From JBCCCJ01 sp039029315 (GTDB lineage Bacteria; Bacteroidota; Bacteroidia; J057): a stretch of DNA of 17,374 nt. Every line of letters starts with the position of its first letter. The first letter of the stretch is position 1. The stretch spans positions 1 through 17,374 of the forward strand of contig JBCCGK010000167.1 in NCBI GenBank assembly GCA_039029315.1, read 5' to 3'. The notes beneath the pieces were generated by a model. It searched no databases and had not been told where the DNA came from. It saw only the letters and a program-made list of their open reading frames with translations. Made by a program: the position numbers and the translations under genes. Positions 1 through 6,286 of the stretch are shown one piece after another.

Positions 1-247
1 GGTAAACTGGGGTGGATTTGTGAGTTGGGCTTAGAATTTTGGCGGTTTTTACGCAACTTTTTGCCGCCAAAAAGTTGCAAAGAAATCTAAAAACAAAGGA
101 AAATAAAAAGTGTCAGTTGTGAATAAATTTTCAATGAGAATTAATCAACATCACCCAAAAACAGCGAAGTTCATTTATTCAAAAAGACGGTTTCCAGAGC
201 ATATGGGAGGATTTTTCTCCTATAAAAAATGGCCAAAGTCAAACTTA
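1..247 (+). repeat. Boundary MITE-like element, left copy (truncated by window edge)
   Basis: Positions 1-244 are an almost perfect reverse complement of 17049-17292, with only a few substitutions and no length change. The inner end, 230-247, reads TGGCCAAAGTCAAACTTA. The same 18-mer occurs at 17357-17374, where it is the outer end of the complete right-hand copy. I therefore read it as the terminal inverted repeat of one element family, and this copy as missing its first ~82 bases to the window edge. A hairpin with an 11-bp stem lies at 53-78. No transposase is encoded, so it is a non-autonomous element by inference. A frame open from 110 to 340 runs through it and out the other side and is not considered a gene. 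Confidence 0.8.
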
Positions 248-652
248 GTGATCCTCTCCCAAATAGATCCACATGGATTGGGTATCCTCCGCTTTTTTGA
301 ACCCGCATTTTTCGTAAAATGGGATGGCAGGAGCTTCTGACACAAGGATCTGTTGATGAAAGCCTTGAAACTCTGTTTGCAATTCTTCAATGATTTTGCG
401 TCCGATGCCTTGACCCTGCCTATCAGGATGTACCAATAAGTGTGGATAATAGGCGACCAAATGTCCATCTGTGATGACATTGCCCAGCCCGACCAATCTG
501 TCTCCCTCCCATGCCGTGACCACAGCATGAGAATTGGCCAAAGCTGCCATCAAGGCCTCTGGATGTTTGGCTGAGGACCATTGGTTGGCTTGATACAGGC
601 TAAGAACCTGTGCTTGGTCCAGTTGTTTGTCTCTTCGTAGGATCATGCTCAT
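245..652 (-). CDS. GNAT family N-acetyltransferase
   Basis: A 135-residue protein of the size of a single GNAT domain, which transfers the acetyl group of acetyl-CoA to an amine on an unknown acceptor. The acetyl-CoA pyrophosphate-binding motif is visible as Q-x-x-G-x-G at residues 79-84 (context HPDRQGQGIGRK), preceded by the beta-4 strand HLLVHP. The late motif PFYEKCGF near residues 110-117 is also typical. The start at 652 is the first ATG; a second lies two codons on. The TAA stop (245-247) is made from the last three bases of the neighbouring element's terminal repeat, so the original C-terminus may have been longer, although the end looks near-natural for the family. It lies downstream of the TfoX-like gene on the same strand, after a 316-bp gap. 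The substrate cannot be inferred. Confidence 0.88.
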   Translation of the reverse strand: MSMILRRDKQLDQAQVLSLYQANQWSSAKHPEALMAALANSHAVVTAWEGDRLVGLGNVITDGHLVAYYPHLLVHPDRQGQGIGRKIIEELQTEFQGFHQQILVSEAPAIPFYEKCGFKKAEDTQSMWIYLGEDH

Positions 653-700
653 TTGTCTAGTGGTTCAACTGTCATGCTAATCTTCGGACAGAATATTTGT

Positions 701-797
701 AGAGATGATCGGCAGACCATCTCTCGCTTTGCCTATCTTAAATAGGAAGCCATCCGCTTTGATATCCCACCTAGCAATGGTCTGCCGATCATTGCTA
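701..797. other. Pair of hairpins with mutually complementary 10-nt loops
   Basis: Hairpin 1 (701-724) has a perfect 7-bp stem AGAGATG/CATCTCT and loop ATCGGCAGAC. Hairpin 2 (772-797) has a perfect 8-bp stem TAGCAATG/CATTGCTA and loop GTCTGCCGAT, the exact reverse complement of loop 1. The same bases can also be read as one 16-bp perfect inverted repeat (705-720 with 777-792) with a 56-bp spacer. This could be a kissing-loop RNA, a cruciform, or paired protein-binding sites. The pattern is direct observation; the role is unknown. Confidence 0.6.
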
Positions 798-858
798 CGT
801 GCCGATGACAGCCTTACATGTATTGCACTACCTTTTCTCGTATTCCTAAGTCGTAGGG

Positions 859-937
859 CTTTTGTGCTCCGCCAACGCATTTTTGAGGAAGATAGCGAGC
901 TATCTGAGGAAAAAATAAGGCAGGTGGAGTGCAAAAG
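859..937 (+). other. Long imperfect RNA-type hairpin
   Basis: Arms 859-873 and 923-937 pair over 15 bp if G-U wobbles are allowed at three positions. Those wobbles exist only in a plus-strand transcript; on the minus strand they would be A-C mismatches. A second, apical stem GATAGC/GCTATC with a 2-nt loop lies at 891-904, below it a purine-rich symmetric internal loop, then a T5/A5 helix. No promoter was found for it, so expression is unproven. Confidence 0.35.
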
Positions 938-968
938 GACAAGACTTGGATTGTCAAGAACTTATGGC

Positions 969-1295
969 TTAAACCACTAGTTTCATTCGCTCAAGGGCTA
1001 GATCAGCCAGTCTCGGCCATTGGTCTTGATGGCTCGCACCTACAACCAGCCAACCTTTGAGTGGGGGTTTGGTTTTGAATGGAGAAAGCGGTCCTATCTC
1101 TGTCAATCCCCATGAAGCCGGATCAAAATCTTCGCCCAACTTGAAGGTCATTTGTTCTTTGTGAAAAAATGCAAAGACTCGATTGTTATACTTCAAACCA
1201 GGAGAACTCATCATTTTTCCAAGAATGATATCTGCTTGCTGTGTGAGGTCAACAGTAATCTGATCAAAGATGGCTTGTGGCTCTGAGGTAGGCAT
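969..1295 (-). CDS. TfoX N-terminal-domain-like protein
   Basis: A 108-residue protein matching the layout of stand-alone TfoX-N proteins. An early K-M-M-x-x-P-G-L-K-Y-N motif (around residues 27-37) leads into a short beta-sheet with VFAFF and MTFKLG, then a late K-G-W-L-V-V segment near residues 80-85 and a C-terminal helix. The family is named for the N-terminal domain of the competence regulator TfoX/Sxy, but the short versions lack the C-terminal part and have no established biochemical role. The ATG at 1295 lies 12 nt after the stop of the upstream minus-strand gene, so the two are probably one operon. The last residues (KLVV) and stop overlap the inverted repeat at 969-980. Confidence 0.7.
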   Translation of the reverse strand: MPTSEPQAIFDQITVDLTQQADIILGKMMSSPGLKYNNRVFAFFHKEQMTFKLGEDFDPASWGLTEIGPLSPFKTKPPLKGWLVVGASHQDQWPRLADLALERMKLVV

Positions 1296-1307
1296 ATTGG
1301 ACGTTTT

Positions 1308-1607
1308 TCAATGTGCTTGTTGGGGAATTCTCAGCTTGTGTGGACTGCTGTTGGGCACGCGTTCCAATTCTCTCCGGGCTTCCAGATCCAGCTTGACGGT
1401 GACCACATACCAGTTGACCTTCCCATCAAAGGTCTCTGTTAGCTGTTCTTCTGCCAGCTCGTTCAACGCTTGATAGCTGATCTCATTGTGCTGGGCTACC
1501 GTCTCCAGGATAAATGTTCGAATGGTCTCATACCTGCGACGCAGAATGTTGACGCCTGTTTTTCCTGCGGGATGGAGAGTAAGAATTTTGTCTTCAGTGT
1601 GCTTCAT
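1308..1607 (-). CDS. Small conserved protein, DUF6958-like
   Basis: A 99-residue protein with the layout of a small winged-helix-like family: an N-terminal LHPAGKTGVNI segment, a helix around YETIRTFILETV, a second helix ISYQALNELAEEQL, then the conserved W-Y-V-V-T-V-K-L-D-L-E-A-R helix (about residues 66-78) and a basic end with ERVPNSSPHKLRI. I recognise this pattern as DUF6958-like from memory; no function is established. It is the first gene of the minus-strand group and is divergent from dinB, with 122 bp between start codons. The A/T-rich spacer probably holds both promoters, but I found no clean consensus there. Confidence 0.65.
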   Translation of the reverse strand: MKHTEDKILTLHPAGKTGVNILRRRYETIRTFILETVAQHNEISYQALNELAEEQLTETFDGKVNWYVVTVKLDLEARRELERVPNSSPHKLRIPQQAH

Positions 1608-1729
1608 AAGAACAAATTTGCTAAAAAATATAGTTTATTCCAATTTTTGCTCTTATTTTTGGGAGACTCTGCCCATCTGTTCTTTGTTTATCAAGGTGTG
1701 CGATCAGCACCAAGCATCTGTCTTTGTTC

Positions 1730-2905
1730 ATGTCTGTTTCTTCTGTTCAGCGATCCGTGCTGCATTTGGATTTGGATACTTTTTTTGTCTCTGTTGAGCG
1801 CCGAAAGGATGCACGTCTTCAGGGATTGCCTCTGATCATCGGTGGCACGGGAGATCGAGCCGTCGTGTCGGCATGTAGTTATGAGGCGCGAGTCTTCGGG
1901 ATACGGTCAGCTATGCCGATGCGGATTGCCAAACGTCTCTGCCCACATGGATTTTATTTGTCAGGAGATGTTGATGCCTATCTGGAGCAATCCCGCATCA
2001 TCACAGAGATTGTTCGTGAAAAAGCGCCGCTATACGAAAAAGCGTCCATCGATGAGTTTTATGTAGAAATGACAGGAATGGAGCGATTTTATGGTTGCTA
2101 CCAATGGGGGCAGGAATTGCGACAGTACATCATGAAGGAAACGGGCCTTCCACTCTCGCTGGGCTTGTCCGTCAACAAGCTGGTCTCCAAAATCGCGACC
2201 AACGAAGCCAAGCCCAATGGCGCGCTACACATTATTGCGCCAGAGATTGAGCCATTTCTTGCGCCAATGCCTGTGTACAAGATCCCACAAATTGGCCCCA
2301 AAACGTCCCGGACGCTGGCATATCTTGGGGTTCGATCAGTCGCTACACTTCGCCAGATTCCGGCCGATGTGCTCGAACGAGCCTTTGGCAGGCAGGGACA
2401 GATGTTGTACCGGCGCTCCCGCGGGCAGGACGATTCTCCTGTTCGATCAGACACGGAACAGCAATCCATGTCGAGTGAACAGACCTTTGCACAAGATACC
2501 ATAGATCTCCATCTGCTACAGAGTACGATTGTGCGCATGACGGAGGCATTGGCATTTCGGCTTCGGCAACAAGACAAACTGACAGCTTGTATCAGTGTCA
2601 AACTCCGCTACGCCAATTTTGAAACGGTATCCAGACAGGCCAGGATCTCCTACACTGCTCGGGATGAACTGCTCATCGACAAAGCTCTGCATATATTCGA
2701 ACGACTCTATCAAAAACGTGTGCGCGTTCGGCTTATAGGAGTGCGCCTGAGCCATTTGGTGTATGGGGGGGCGCAGCTGGCTTTGTTTCAGGATTTGCCC
2801 CGGCAGTCAGATCTGTACATGGCCATCGATGCAATCAAAAGCAGGTATGGGGGAGGTGCGGTGCGCAGAGCGAGTGGAATCCGACACTTATCAAACCGAT
2901 CCTGA
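1730..2905 (+). CDS. dinB: DNA polymerase IV (Y-family translesion polymerase)
   Basis: A 391-residue protein, slightly longer than E. coli DinB, that copies past damaged template bases with low fidelity. The palm motif HLDLDTFF carries the first catalytic aspartate (D14) and the steric-gate aromatics; the second motif SIDEF supplies D108 and E109. The signature LGLSVNKLVSKIATNEAKPNG follows near residue 145, and the little-finger domain covers about 230-345. A QLALF beta-clamp-binding motif lies near residue 353, followed by a tail (AIDAIKSRYGGG) common in Bacteroidota copies. The start is the ATG at 1730; a TTG two codons earlier is open but less likely. No LexA-type operator was recognised. 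The next gene begins 67 bp downstream. Confidence 0.95.
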   Translation: MSVSSVQRSVLHLDLDTFFVSVERRKDARLQGLPLIIGGTGDRAVVSACSYEARVFGIRSAMPMRIAKRLCPHGFYLSGDVDAYLEQSRIITEIVREKAPLYEKASIDEFYVEMTGMERFYGCYQWGQELRQYIMKETGLPLSLGLSVNKLVSKIATNEAKPNGALHIIAPEIEPFLAPMPVYKIPQIGPKTSRTLAYLGVRSVATLRQIPADVLERAFGRQGQMLYRRSRGQDDSPVRSDTEQQSMSSEQTFAQDTIDLHLLQSTIVRMTEALAFRLRQQDKLTACISVKLRYANFETVSRQARISYTARDELLIDKALHIFERLYQKRVRVRLIGVRLSHLVYGGAQLALFQDLPRQSDLYMAIDAIKSRYGGGAVRRASGIRHLSNRS

Positions 2906-2972
2906 CACTTATCAATCTGGCACATACCGCTTGGGTCTGTCCCCTAATTTGGAGGCAGATATTCGAAGCGTG

Positions 2973-4967
2973 ATGCACTTAAACAGACTGATTGTAAAAA
3001 CCTTGTTCTTGTATTTTTTGCTTTTTCCTGCAGTTAACTTTTCTCAAATTATTGGTACACATCTGGCTCTTGGTGGGACGGGAACGGATCAGGGATTGTC
3101 CATTGCCGTGGATGGCTCTGGCAATATGTATATTGGTGGATTTTTCAGTGGTACCATGGATGCCGATCCATCCGGCACAACCGTGAATCTGGTAGGATCT
3201 GGAGGAGGAGATGCCTATCTGGCCAAATATTCCTCCGGCGGAACCCTCTTGTGGGCACGCTCGTTCGGCGGAACGGGTTTTGATGAGATTCGAGCATTGG
3301 ACTTGGATGCCTCCGGCAACGTATATGTGGCTGGTCGATTCAACAGTACCGTAGACTTTGACCCTTCTGGGGGAACTTTTTCTCTCACCAGTGCAGGCGG
3401 CTCAGATGGATTCGTCTCGCAATTCAAAAGTGACGGGAGCTTTGTCAATGCCATACAAATAGGGGGAACAGGGCAAGAAATCATTTACGATATCGCCGTA
3501 TTCGCTTCAGATCACTTTTACATCACAGGGAGCTTTCAGGGAACCGCCGATTTTGATCCTTTAGGCACTACCCTCAATCTCACCAGCAGTGGATCAGATG
3601 ATCTCTTTCTGGCCCAGTATAGCATGGCTGGGAGTGTGCAGTTTGCCAATGCCATCGGCGGGAGCAGTTTTGATACTGGATTTGGCTTGGCATTGGATGT
3701 CGCCAGTAACATCTTTCTGACAGGAAGTTTTGCTGGAACAGTAGATATAGATCCAGGTGCATCAACCACCAATCTGACATCGACGGGCTTTACGGACATA
3801 TTTCTGGCTCGATACAATAAGGTGGGAGAATTTCAGTGGGGCTTCAATCTGGGGGGAACAGGCTTCTTTGGAAATTCAGCCAGAAAAGTGGCTGTTGATG
3901 CAACATCTATCTATCTGGTGGGCCAATTCACCGGAACCGCAGATTTTGATCCATCAGGAGGAACTGCCAACCTGAATGGAGGGACGGTAAGCGGATTTTT
4001 GGCAAGTTATGATATGTCTGGTGCCTACCAATGGGCACTCGCCCTCAATGGAGGATTTGGGGCCATCTCCAGCACAGATGCCGTTACGGTGGACAATGCT
4101 GGCTATGTCTATATTGCAGGCAGCATGAGCAATACGGTAGACTTTGATCCTTCTGCCGGAACGACGAATATTACTTCTGCTGGTGGGTCCGATGCATTCA
4201 TGGCGCGTTATGATGTGAATGGCAATCTGAGCTGGGCCTTCGGCGCCGGAGGCACTTCCACAGATGGAGGCAATGCCCTGGCGGCGACGAGCACCCGTGT
4301 GATGGGGATTGGTTCCTATCAGGGGACCGCAGATTTTGATCCTTCCACTGGCAATACTGCCAATACCAGCAATGGACAAACAGACATCTGGACAACGATG
4401 TACAGCACAACTGTCTTCCCGGTAGAGTGGGCCTATGTCGAGGCCGAAGCAGCTGATGAGGGCGTATGGATCAACTGGGGAACTGCCAGCGAACAGAATA
4501 CAGAGCGCTTTGTCATTGAGAGGAGTGTAGACAAACACCTCTTCGAGGCCATTGGAGAGACCCCCGCCAAAGGCAACAGCCAAACCCTCGAAACCTATGC
4601 CCATCTCGATCAGACTCCCCTGACTGGAACAAGTTATTATCGTCTTCGCCAAATTGACTTAAATGGGCACTTTGCCTACTCTCACATATTGACTGTGGAG
4701 ATTGGACAGGCAGATCTATCCTTAGAGCTGTATCCCAATCCCGCACAGGACAAGATATCCTATCAGCTACATGGCGACCTCTCTATCACTGATGCCAGAG
4801 AGCTTCGTCTGCTGACTGCCCAGGGAATTTGTGTGCATCATGTTATCAAGGGTTCTGCTTCGAATGGAGAACTCGACATCCGATTTCTGCCTCCGGGCCT
4901 GTACTTTCTACAGGTCCGGGCAGGGCAGGAAGTTCGGTTCCACTCCTTTGTCAAGAACCGAGACTAG
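2973..4967 (+). CDS. Secreted seven-repeat beta-propeller protein with T9SS sorting domain
   Basis: A 664-residue protein. Residues 1-24 form a signal peptide (basic start, then LFLYFLLFPAVNF), which decides the ATG at 2973 although the frame is open further upstream into dinB. Seven repeats of about 60 residues follow, each with a (V/A)D(F/I/A)DP core, then NL(T)S..G..D.F(L/M)A.Y and G(N/S)..YI.G strands. This is the SBBP-type propeller repeat, and seven copies would close one seven-bladed propeller. Residues ~485-580 form a beta-sandwich with the FVIERSVDKHLFEAIG and YYRLRQIDLNGHF motifs seen before sorting domains. Residues ~582-664 are a type A T9SS C-terminal domain (LYPNPAQD, then LPPGLYFLQV). 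It is presumably exported by the Por/T9SS machinery; its ligand is unknown. Confidence 0.9.
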   Translation: MHLNRLIVKTLFLYFLLFPAVNFSQIIGTHLALGGTGTDQGLSIAVDGSGNMYIGGFFSGTMDADPSGTTVNLVGSGGGDAYLAKYSSGGTLLWARSFGGTGFDEIRALDLDASGNVYVAGRFNSTVDFDPSGGTFSLTSAGGSDGFVSQFKSDGSFVNAIQIGGTGQEIIYDIAVFASDHFYITGSFQGTADFDPLGTTLNLTSSGSDDLFLAQYSMAGSVQFANAIGGSSFDTGFGLALDVASNIFLTGSFAGTVDIDPGASTTNLTSTGFTDIFLARYNKVGEFQWGFNLGGTGFFGNSARKVAVDATSIYLVGQFTGTADFDPSGGTANLNGGTVSGFLASYDMSGAYQWALALNGGFGAISSTDAVTVDNAGYVYIAGSMSNTVDFDPSAGTTNITSAGGSDAFMARYDVNGNLSWAFGAGGTSTDGGNALAATSTRVMGIGSYQGTADFDPSTGNTANTSNGQTDIWTTMYSTTVFPVEWAYVEAEAADEGVWINWGTASEQNTERFVIERSVDKHLFEAIGETPAKGNSQTLETYAHLDQTPLTGTSYYRLRQIDLNGHFAYSHILTVEIGQADLSLELYPNPAQDKISYQLHGDLSITDARELRLLTAQGICVHHVIKGSASNGELDIRFLPPGLYFLQVRAGQEVRFHSFVKNRD

Positions 4968-5011
4968 TCCTGAATCAAGACCCAACTTTCTAGTGCTAAT
5001 ACTGGAACCGG

Positions 5012-5040
5012 AACCTGCGCTACTGGCGCAGGTTGTTTTG
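5012..5040 (+). terminator. Rho-independent-type terminator
   Basis: A perfect 9-bp stem AACCTGCGC/GCGCAGGTT with a 5-nt loop (TACTG) is followed by GTTTTG. It lies 45 bp after the stop of the secreted propeller gene, in the right place to end that transcript. The T-tract is short, so efficiency is uncertain. Confidence 0.65.
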
Positions 5041-5206
5041 CTTGGGGGAGGGAGGAGACAATGAAAAAGGAAGTTTCTCTCGTCTGATGCTGGTCCTGAG
5101 ACGTTCCATCTGAGGACAAGGAGGGAGAAAGATGAGCCACTATTGATCGATCCCTATACATTTGGATAGGTGCATAGACGATCTCCAGAATGCGCACAGC
5201 TCTGTA
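5041..5206. other. Non-coding gap before the MITE
   Basis: This forms the first part of the 458-bp gap between the propeller gene and the first FGE gene. A strong Shine-Dalgarno-like GGAGGAGACA precedes an ATG at 5061, but the frame stops after eight codons. An imperfect 9-bp hairpin (arms 5093-5101 and 5109-5117, one G-G mismatch) follows. I see no gene here. Confidence 0.4.
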
Positions 5207-5383
5207 GCTTCGACGGGTGTACGACAATTGTCACAAGCCAAAGATTTTTCTTGCTCCTTGAGCCTCTTCTTCCGATGAACCGGAACCCCCTTTCTCTTCC
5301 GCCATGCGGAATCTTCGACTTCAATGAGAAACAAGCCCACTTGCCTATAGAAGATGGGACATTTGTCCTACACCCGCTTCGAC
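5207..5383 (-). mobile_element. MITE family B, copy 1 (161 bp) with 8-bp target duplication
   Basis: The element body is 5215-5375. It starts GGGTGTACGACAATTGTC and ends in a sequence whose reverse complement is GGGTGTAGGACAAATGTC, giving imperfect terminal inverted repeats. It is flanked on both sides by the identical octamer GCTTCGAC (5207-5214 and 5376-5383), a target-site duplication. A central hairpin TTCCGC-CAT-GCGGAA lies at 5297-5311. It is homologous in inverted orientation to 11866-12017. No transposase is encoded. It ends 42 bp before the start of the first FGE gene, so it may have replaced or altered upstream regulatory sequence. Confidence 0.85.
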
Positions 5384-5425
5384 CGTCCTCCACCCCTCAA
5401 CAAAAAAATGTTATATATTTGTGCG

Positions 5426-6190
5426 ATGCAGACCATCCACATTGAACAGCTTGGGAATGATCTTTCCTTCACCATGATCTATGTGAAAGGAGGAAGATTC
5501 ATGATGGGAGATGATCAAGGAGTAGATGAGGACGAAAAACCTGCACATCCTGTATCCTTGCATGATTTTTACATCGCAGAATTTCCAGTAACTCAAGAGG
5601 TCTGGAAGGCCGTGATGGGGCAGGAGAACAATCCTTCCTTTTTTGAGGGAGATGCCCGACCCGTGGAGACTGTCTCCTGGGATGCCTGTCAGCGCTTTCT
5701 CCAACAACTGAGCAAGATGACAGGCAAGGTCTATCGCCTCCCCACGGAAGCGGAGTGGGAATATGCAGCGAGGGGAGGACAAGAAAGTCAGGGCTATCGA
5801 TATGCAGGAAGCAATCAACTGGATGAAGTGGGCTGGTTCAGGGACAATGCTGATCAGGAAAGCAAGGATGTCGGCCAGAAGCAGCCCAATGAGTTGGGAC
5901 TATACGACATGAGCGGGAATGTATGGGAGTTTTGTCAGGATTGGTATTTAGAAGAATACTATAAAGAATGTGCAAGAGCAGGGGGTGTTCAGAATCCCAA
6001 AGGCCCGGATCAGGGTGATTATCGGGTGCATCGCGGCGGTAGTTGGAACGACTATTCGCAGTATTGTCGCTCAACCTTTCGCAACAGCTACTGGCTGGAG
6101 TATGAGGTCAACAATCTCGGCTTGCGCCTTGTTATCTCCCCCAGTCAGTTGGTAGCCCCTTCCGGCCTTCCTGTGAGCGAGCGAAGCTGA
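5426..6190 (+). CDS. FGE-sulfatase-fold (C-type-lectin-like) protein 1 with DGR-type variable region
   Basis: A 254-residue cytoplasmic protein (no signal peptide) of the formylglycine-generating-enzyme fold. Visible motifs are GGRFMMG (22-28), FPVTQEVWKAVMG (53-65), PVETVSWDACQRF (79-91), RLPTEAEWEYAARGG (104-118), NELGLYDMSGNVWEF (155-169), RGGSW (203-207) and LGLRLV (231-236). Only one cysteine, C214, lies in the catalytic zone, and no sulfatase is nearby, so it is probably a binding scaffold rather than an enzyme. Residues 198-240 are the variable surface: versus copy 2, 15 of 43 residues differ there against about 21 of 197 upstream. The start at 5426 is chosen because it aligns with copy 2 and follows a TATATTTG -7 box at 5414-5421; upstream in-frame codons run into the MITE. 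Confidence 0.9.
   Translation: MQTIHIEQLGNDLSFTMIYVKGGRFMMGDDQGVDEDEKPAHPVSLHDFYIAEFPVTQEVWKAVMGQENNPSFFEGDARPVETVSWDACQRFLQQLSKMTGKVYRLPTEAEWEYAARGGQESQGYRYAGSNQLDEVGWFRDNADQESKDVGQKQPNELGLYDMSGNVWEFCQDWYLEEYYKECARAGGVQNPKGPDQGDYRVHRGGSWNDYSQYCRSTFRNSYWLEYEVNNLGLRLVISPSQLVAPSGLPVSERS
6017..6145 (+). other. Candidate DGR variable repeat VR1
   Basis: Codons 198-240 of FGE copy 1. Compared with the other two copies, hypervariable codons are interspersed with invariant ones (TCG-CAG, TGT-CGC, TAC-TGG-CTG). The variable codons here include AAC, GAC, TAT, TTT, AAC, AGC and AAC-AAT. A 27-base invariant stretch beginning CTCGGCTTGCGCC (from 6116) follows and may contain the site where mutagenic homing starts. 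No template repeat is present in the window to confirm it. Confidence 0.75.
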
Positions 6191-6265
6191 TCAGGCGGGA
6201 TCGACCAGCAAGCGGAGCGCAGCCGGGGAGATCCGACAGATCAGCGGAGCTTTGTGCGTTGGGAC
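6187..6265 (+). repeat. Conserved 3-prime tail, copy 1, with imperfect stem-loop
   Basis: Directly after the stop codon of FGE copy 1, 6191-6265 recurs nearly unchanged at 7052-7126, and its first 60 bases recur at 10641-10700. The ends pair as CTGATC (6187-6192) with GATCAG (6239-6244), and inside that GGATC (6198-6202) with GATCC (6230-6234). Such an inverted repeat just past a variable region resembles the hairpin that assists DGR homing. The TTTG of the next gene's promoter is at its end. Confidence 0.6.
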
Positions 6266-6281
6266 AAATGCCATATATTTG
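6251..6281 (+). promoter_or_regulatory. Bacteroidota-type promoter of FGE copy 2
   Basis: TTTG at 6251-6254, a 19-base spacer, then TATATTTG at 6274-6281: an exact match to the Bacteroidota sigma-ABfr consensus TTTG-N19-TAnnTTTG. The ATG lies only 5 nt after the -7 box, so the leader must be very short or absent. The TTTG belongs to the repeated tail of the preceding gene. Confidence 0.7.
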
Positions 6282-6286
6282 TTAGC

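Larger units (their letters stand above)
657..980. repeat. Structure-rich intergenic stretch, possible 324-bp MITE-like insertion
   Basis: The 316-bp gap between two minus-strand genes holds no convincing gene. Its edges form a 12-bp inverted repeat with one mismatch: CTAGTGGTTCAA at 657-668 and TTAAACCACTAG at 969-980. The right arm includes the last codons and stop of the TfoX-like gene. Inside are two hairpins with complementary loops (701-724, 772-797) and a long wobble-containing hairpin (859-937). No target-site duplication is visible, so the insertion reading is tentative. Confidence 0.35.

Noticed and set aside
110..340. 76-residue frame at the left edge
   Set aside because: It lies mostly inside the boundary element, crosses its end into the GNAT gene, and has no domain or ribosome-binding site.
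2883..2915. Direct repeat GACACTTATCAA at 2883-2894 and 2904-2915
   Set aside because: Only two 12-base units at the end of dinB. The first lies in coding sequence, and there is no further array or flanking structure.
3954..4652. 232-residue open frame antisense to the secreted propeller gene
   Set aside because: It mirrors the repetitive composition of the propeller gene, has no recognisable motif, and the opposite frame is clearly coding.
5061..5087. Eight-codon frame after a strong GGAGGAGACA
   Set aside because: Too short to support as a gene, with no regulatory hairpin arrangement linking it to the next gene.
5426..6190. FGE copies as genuine sulfatase-activating enzymes
   Set aside because: The catalytic zone has a single cysteine (C214), no sulfatase gene is nearby, and the zone that would form the active site is hypervariable.
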